From assembly GCF_014879935.1 (NCBI RefSeq), contig NZ_JACSRD010000169.1, positions 1-64,000 of the forward strand: 64,000 nt of DNA. The letters run 5' to 3'. The first letter of the stretch is position 1; the number at the start of each line of letters is the position of its first letter. The stretch is from Prosthecobacter sp. (lineage in GTDB: Bacteria > Verrucomicrobiota > Verrucomicrobiia > Verrucomicrobiales > Verrucomicrobiaceae). A program made the position numbers and the translations under genes. Below, piece after piece: positions 61,401-64,000 of this stretch. Under the pieces are notes generated by a model, which saw nothing but the letters and a program-made list of their open reading frames with translations, ran no database searches and was not told the DNA's origin.

Positions 61401-64000
61401 GATCGCCCAAGGCACGATGCTGATCGTCTTGCTGCCAGCGGCGCCCGCTCCACCCACCAAACCACTGATGAAGGTGGTCTGATTCGTGGCGTCACCGATG
61501 CGGAACTGGTTACGGTCACCAGTGGTGAGACCCAGCGCACGACCACGCGCCATGACAGTCGCGTTGTTGTTGCGGATGAAATTGCTCGCGATGATTTGCG
61601 CGACGCCCGTCGTCCCGCTGGCCTCTCCGGTCAGATAACTGGCACCAGACTGGAACACCAGATTTCCAATCGTCTCATTGGTGGAGGCATTCTGATTGGT
61701 GCGGATGGCAAGGCCACGGACAACGAGCTCACCTGCAAAGGTTCCGGCCGCCGAGTTGAGCGTGACGGACGCCGAGTCCAGGATGCGGGTGCCTGAGCGC
61801 GTGCCACCATTGTTGTCCAGCAACAGGGCGCCACCATTGTTGATGACGAAACTCGACGCATCCACCTGTCCCACGCCACTCATCTGGAACAGGCCGCCAT
61901 TCACCACAACGGTCCCCGTGAAGCCCGTGCTGATGTTGGTGAGATTGAGGTTGCTGTTGCTGAGCGAACCCAACGTCAGGACGCCGGAGCCGGTGAAGAA
62001 CCCTGCATAAGTGGTGTTTCCTCCCAAATGATTGATCGTGAGATTGTTCCCGCCGAGGGCCACGACGCCAAAGTCACCATCGGTCCCCCTCTGCCCGCCT
62101 TGGAGGCGGCCGATCGTCTCGTCAGCCAGTAATTGGAGGGTGGAACCCTTTAACGTGGCAAGAGAGACCAGCGAAGTGTCTCCGATGGCATTGCCACCGG
62201 AAACCTGGAGAATGCCTTCCAACAGTTCCGTGCCGCCCGTGTAGCTGTTGTAGCCAGCCAGCAACATGGTCCCGGTGCCAGCCTTGGTCAGCGTCTGGCT
62301 GCCGGAAATGGCTGATCGGAGCTCAAAGGTTCCTGAGCTGTCCTGGATCACGATGATTTCGCCGATTCCGCTTCCAATGTAAGCGGAGGCAATGCTTCCG
62401 CCGGTGATGCGTGAGTTTCCAGTGACGTTGTTTGTCACCAGAATGGCACCACTGCCGAGGCTGAGAGTGCCTGCCGCGCTGACATTCAAGGTGGACCCGG
62501 CGACCGCGTCGAAACGCAGGGTGTTGATGAAGTTGTTGGTCACCGTGCCTGTGAATCCAGTGCCTGCGTCCGTGATGTTGTCGCCGGCAACCCAGGTGGA
62601 GACGTCATTCTTGGTGGTTGAGACAAGGCCCGTGACGTTGTCGCCGGTCTTGGTGGCAAACCAAGTCCCGCTGGAATCCTTCACCGTGGCAAAACCGCCC
62701 AGAATGCCATTGGTGAGGCTGGCCGTGGTGGTAATCCCGTTCGTGCTGCTCTGGGAGCCGACGGGAAGGTTGAAGCGGACCACGCCCGCACGCGCGGCGG
62801 CAACACGAGTGATCGAGCCCATGTTCAGCACCGCCTCGCGACCGACGCCCGGATTGACGGTGATGGTGCTGGAACCGCTGCTGGCCAGGGTGAGAGTGCC
62901 GATGCTCTGGGCGATGTTCAAGCCCGCGTTTCCAGTGATGAGGAGGGTGCCGCCACGCAGGTCCAAAGTGGTCGCGGTGCGCAGCTTGGTGGCGGTGTTG
63001 GCGGTGTAGTCGAGTTCCAGCGTACCTTCGTAGATGATCGTGGAGCCGGTGGCGTTCAGGCCGCTGTTGTCCCCTTTCAGGGTCACCGTTTCGACCCCGA
63101 ACTTTTCGAACGTGTTGCTGCCGCTGCTGGCGAGGCTGGCGTTGATGGTGCCCTCATACACATCGAGATTGCCGGTCACCGTCAGCACGCCCACACCATT
63201 CACGATACCTTCACGGTCCAAATTGCGATTGCCCAGAATGAACTCGCTGACCGAAAGGCTGAAGGCCCCCATGTTCAGCACACCCGAGGCGCCGCCTGCG
63301 TCCACACCGATGCGCAGACCGTCGAAATCGGTGGCGAGCACCGCTGCATTGGCACCAAGATTGATCACGCCACCTGCCGTGGCACGCAAAGACGCATCAG
63401 CACTCAGAGTGGCCGTGCTGAACGACAAGGCACCGGTGCCATTCAGGTTCAGCGTGGCCCCTGCGGTCACGGTGAAGTCGTCACGCACCCGGAACACACC
63501 GCTGTTCAGATTTAGAATCGTGGTGGCACCGGTCAGGCTCAGGTCGTCGCCGATGCGGGTCGTGCCGGTGGCATGAGTCCAGGTGCCGCCGTTGACAGTC
63601 AGGTCGGCCGCGTCACCCACCTGGGTGATGCCGCCTGTGATCACGCCAAGGCTGCCAGCGGTGCCGGTCAGCGTGAGTCCGTTGTCCGTCGCCTGCGTGA
63701 TGGCGCCACTGTAGGTGATGCTGGCCCCGCCGGTTCCGTCGGCCGAGAGAGTCGATGAAGCCGTTGTGGAGATGGCACGATTGGTGGACTGGCTGGTGGA
63801 GCCAGTGAACCGCAGAATGCCCCCCGCCAGGGAAATGGTGCTGCCCTGACCGAGGCTGCTGGCGGCGCCCCCGGCATTGGTCACGGTGTTGAATTCGACG
63901 ATGCCCTCACCCAAGGCGAAAGCGCCGGTGAAAGTGTTCAGCCCGGCGAGGCGGACTGTGCCGTTGGTTTGAGCCCACGCACCCGCGTCGTCATTGATGG
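52497..64000 (-). CDS. Giant PEP-CTERM autotransporter-type beta-strand repeat protein (B), partial
   Basis: The reading frame is open to the right edge, so the N-terminus is missing; at least 3,834 residues are visible. The sequence is made of the same beta-strand repeats as protein A. Two YW...SW modules (near 59.7 and 56.8 kb) each open a repeat block. The end is a PEP-CTERM signal VPEPSRALF, a hydrophobic run and MRRRRARA, close to that of A. From the right edge to about 60.6 kb it is collinear with protein A at 44.6-40.9 kb, with high nucleotide similarity in places. It is a tandem paralogue of A, with the central parts rearranged. Confidence 0.92.
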   Translation of the reverse strand, partial: INDDAGAWAQTNGTVRLAGLNTFTGAFALGEGIVEFNTVTNAGGAASSLGQGSTISLAGGILRFTGSTSQSTNRAISTTASSTLSADGTGGASITYSGAITQATDNGLTLTGTAGSLGVITGGITQVGDAADLTVNGGTWTHATGTTRIGDDLSLTGATTILNLNSGVFRVRDDFTVTAGATLNLNGTGALSFSTATLSADASLRATAGGVINLGANAAVLATDFDGLRIGVDAGGASGVLNMGAFSLSVSEFILGNRNLDREGIVNGVGVLTVTGNLDVYEGTINASLASSGSNTFEKFGVETVTLKGDNSGLNATGSTIIYEGTLELDYTANTATKLRTATTLDLRGGTLLITGNAGLNIAQSIGTLTLASSGSSTITVNPGVGREAVLNMGSITRVAAARAGVVRFNLPVGSQSSTNGITTTASLTNGILGGFATVKDSSGTWFATKTGDNVTGLVSTTKNDVSTWVAGDNITDAGTGFTGTVTNNFINTLRFDAVAGSTLNVSAAGTLSLGSGAILVTNNVTGNSRITGGSIASAYIGSGIGEIIVIQDSSGTFELRSAISGSQTLTKAGTGTMLLAGYNSYTGGTELLEGILQVSGGNAIGDTSLVSLATLKGSTLQLLADETIGRLQGGQRGTDGDFGVVALGGNNLTINHLGGNTTYAGFFTGSGVLTLGSLSNSNLNLTNISTGFTGTVVVNGGLFQMSGVGQVDASSFVINNGGALLLDNNGGTRSGTRILDSASVTLNSAAGTFAGELVVRGLAIRTNQNASTNETIGNLVFQSGASYLTGEASGTTGVAQIIASNFIRNNNATVMARGRALGLTTGDRNQFRIGDATNQTTFISGLVGGAGAAGSKTISIVPWAIGQTISATATVNDMGDSLVTYDSGAGFRPLNLATEYDTYAAAAATSNVRESLTTDLTALSGTTVNALVIHNNNTAASTLNVTGSGSGQALQVTSGAFLFTLNTAATASSVHGVTLGGFDNGISVGGTNEYLFYVVNPSSSATTPLLSAVIDSTLVSVADITKSGRGTLLLTGTNTAGGGARKTTINEGVLEIGDLDNIGGSSGQLVFGGGTLRLSSGWSGDDFTERQITLLTGGGTLDTNGIDLTVSKSLGGGVGSFTKRGAGLLTLDGALSVATYTGDTNIVDGGLALNGGTNNRLSSLTDLTLGGGTTSGLLRLGNSSGASDLTVASLSTAGTGTANKIVGGSSTVSVLTIDQSVITTFSGDVGGANPDEDKLALVKSGVGSLTLSGAVINYTGSTTVNGGTLNITGSTSAPLQTSGLVVAAGATFNVVNGAGQGVDLGAGPLNLGAGLGTAILGLELGSTSDYDHFFTSGAATTANQVVFNLTGLSGFGAGNYDLLAASGGLNNATYSIGKLSGSLTGVTLSLNASDTLVQLSAAASSGDIYWNGTINNSWIGMNGINTNFASDLAGTTNANGTPGAASSVFFSTSNQTGTNINTTLDAVFSIADLTFNNSLGSGPLGSILIAPGTGGSLTIANGIEVQTGAAPSVTISAPVVLGGDQTWTVTDAATALTVSGGISGTASLTKAGDGILRVIGTSSYSGATNVNAGILAGGAANAFNPTSAYTIGASGTLALNGFAQTIGSLSGVAGANLVNGAASGNVVLTVGDATSTTFAGSMSNAAAATLGLTKAGTGTLTLSGTNTFTGATIVRDGVLLISGSTNTGAGGIVVGDTAASRGRLLINSGADLTSADLDFGSNATAAGAGYQSGSNVTITGTDGTNRFALGNVAGGYGYYQLSGGVLNTARLTAAGNNFAGATGVFVQTGGTMNVATWSVIGHGSGNALVDISGGTYNAGGSFALNHVANAYSVVNVRGSGLINRTAGTITLMQGNANSVNNVGIINLLSGGTIRTSTGGIAVGAGTGSSGNISLLNVNGGTLVTNAATTTLVGVFANAAHTATSGAYIYSGGLTIDTNGFNSTLPAALLAPTGEGVASIAVVDQGSGYIGAPLIKITGGSGVGATAIANMVDDGTGNGTFKIASITITNPGTGYLNTDVLTLAFGDNTATYTTQATFGAVVFNGGNTSGGIIKTGEGTLTLTGASTYTGGTSVTAGTLALGLSNALADAGDVTVNGGTLNVATFNDTVATVSLQAGSITGTTGVLTSTAAYDLRDGTVSAILAGSVGLNKTTAGNVTLAGANLFSGAVSVTAGTLFFSGSSNLGDGSGTNTISVNGGTLSYTGSSNVDLGNNRVLTVGASGATLNASDSLGTVQFTGGVNPSSSGNLTKTGAGTVVLGGTTDLNGGQVTVSNGTLRAEFGTDGIGALTVSSTGVMNFGNGAAQALGGLAALTLNDGARLGFDLDGITNDSLTVLNAATATGTIILDFFSAGSGIAAGTYNLITATGGLNAASYILGTGISGWNLVLNKTDTLVTLDATPFVPVYWRGGQNFSWNTLGSAAANWTTDAAGLIDATQVPQASNTVVFSAAGAPFSSGTEIATTLDAAFTIDSLVFESVPATVTAVTINPGTGGSLALVPVSTTAGIEIKDNAGLVTIAAPLSIGSSQTWLVSATGAGLVVAGDTVFTGSVTKSGAGVVTLSGNNSGAGGLMLSGGSLNINSATALGTGLFTIGVGTTIDSTGASAVALTTGNAMNWAGSFTFTGTRSLDLGAGAVTMPNHTTVTVNGQTLTVGGVISDNGNGRVLTKAGAGTLVLGGTNTYSGGFSLLGGTLHLNNAGALGSGLFTIGSGTTFDNISGGALTLSGNVAQQWNGAFTFTGTDDLNVGTGSVTLSGDVSVTTVTLGKTLTVGGVMDDGAGTFALTKSGTGTLVLAGSNTYGGNTVLNEGALVFTSAQNLSAVTNGLTLGAAAGSTSSLAMQLDASATFGGAFVAQTSNSVANTITIGAGQTLRINGSFTVGYNSAANTTTKLTVTGADGTLTIGAAGAPTNANFQLGNGATSSISNAGTLDMSGLGTFYANLGTGTFRVGSPTNSGGGTAAGSTLILAANSTIIATTITSDSPDTSTVTQAIKLGSGANIFNATTITIGGSGNRARGTLDFNGTTGTIVVRGLDGVSRSAMNVQNGAASTSAALFGTVDFTGHNADLLVSTLAIGGRSAGTTGGGTGLFTFDTGVLDATAINLAARTGSTLTTATVTGTLNLAGGAVTTGTVTMSTNSVSTASTSGDAVSTVNISGSGTNTITTMTMGVLSVSGATNVAGSDTNATVNVSGGTTTVGTLTMGANNSTAAAVNGANTATSTLNISGGTFEVTNNLTMGQTTLRALNTATATISVTGGQLTVGGNIQYTNGLGTENNTVTLDGGILDMTGGNIGSAAATITFNAQSGTLRNLNEVNGGATVTKTTTGTLILDTANAFTGQTVVSAGVLAVSHGGALGGTTNGTSVAAGGTLSLSGGITVAGETLALAAGAGGSSTLNNQSGNNTWTANVTVDTGSDGSNRVLFNSDSGKLTVSGNVNLSAGTQDFVLRGDGDGEISGQITGSQRLFKSSVGTGTWILSGDNSATFTGRTTIGNGALQVASEANLGATPGSFVANQLTVGGGSTQGTLKTTGTMSLSANRGVTVANGGGAFDTAASTTLTIDGVVAGAGAVSKAGAGTLKLTAANTISGPVSVLAGVLEVNNTSGSGTGTGDVTLSGSDTTLAGSGTIAGSAVLGSDTILAPGEGAAASSNKTLTFTAATSITAANTAQIQLGVTSADSIDAGFAAWYQANPGGDAAGYLASLSGGIADTTWNNAPAGSHDYISASGTIVLGNTSTGDVRVAVSLNGLTSVTYGSVFNLLDWSKASTTDQNSLSTMSGGAFSLANLQLEDFSGALSGFAWDTSVFDSYGILVVVPEPSRALFLLLGLFGLLMRRRRARA

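Noticed and set aside
37871-64000. CRISPR or tandem DNA repeat array
   Set aside because: The repetition is degenerate and protein-level (beta-strand repeats); there are no identical direct repeats with spacers.

Overview
The window comes from a high-GC Gram-negative bacterium that is almost certainly a member of the Verrucomicrobiota, in the Prosthecobacter/Verrucomicrobium direction. The evidence is a set of lineage-typical families: PSD1/DUF1549-DUF1553 and DUF1592 planctomycete-type cytochrome c proteins, a Tat-exported DUF1501 protein, a sulfatase, a DUF1080 protein, a Ser/Thr kinase with SUMF1 domains, and giant autotransporter-type beta-strand repeat proteins ending in PEP-CTERM sorting signals. 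Shine-Dalgarno sequences are weak or absent before most genes, so many starts were chosen from signal peptides or domain boundaries.

Layout. (1) 1-10.8 kb: a 125-nt nested inverted repeat, then on the minus strand a 3,376-residue secreted Rhs/YD-repeat polymorphic toxin and, 10 nt downstream of it, a small gene in the immunity position. The toxin carries composite Ca-type repeats, a Cys/His-rich zinc-finger-like region, YD repeats, an Rhs core and a C-terminal tip that reads as an ADP-ribosyltransferase. (2) 11-17 kb: a cupin and a CII-like regulator; a lipoprotein; a nitric-oxide/heme cluster (group III truncated globin plus NnrS, divergent from an exported YHS-globin fusion) around an ATGCA-rich palindrome; an esterase whose start lies in a terminator-like hairpin; and a small exported protein. 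(3) 17-33 kb: a catabolic block with a sulfatase, a PSD1 cytochrome protein, an antisense kinase/SUMF1 protein, DUF1501, an esterase, a DUF1592 cytochrome protein, a DUF1080 protein and a small lipoprotein. (4) 33-38 kb: three NAD(P)-dependent dehydrogenases (SDR, hydroxyacid dehydrogenase, DenD-like) followed by hflK-hflC. (5) 38-64 kb: two tandem giant PEP-CTERM beta-strand repeat proteins on the minus strand. The first is complete at about 4,730 residues; the second runs off the right edge and is at least 3,834 residues.

How the parts fit: the sulfatase, esterases, DUF1080 and cytochrome proteins look like periplasmic or surface machinery for polysaccharide breakdown. The globin/NnrS group looks like NO defence. 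The Rhs protein and the giant PEP-CTERM proteins are cell-surface or contact-dependent factors.

The most interesting signals are the ART-type Rhs tip with its linked candidate immunity gene and the nearby large foldback; a family of GTAG/GGAG-headed palindromes (REP-like) found inside two coding genes and translated as linkers; the DnaJ-like and HxHxxxCY Cys/His modules in the Rhs protein; and the mosaic paralogy of the two giant surface proteins. No tRNA, rRNA, CRISPR array, transposase or integrase was recognised.
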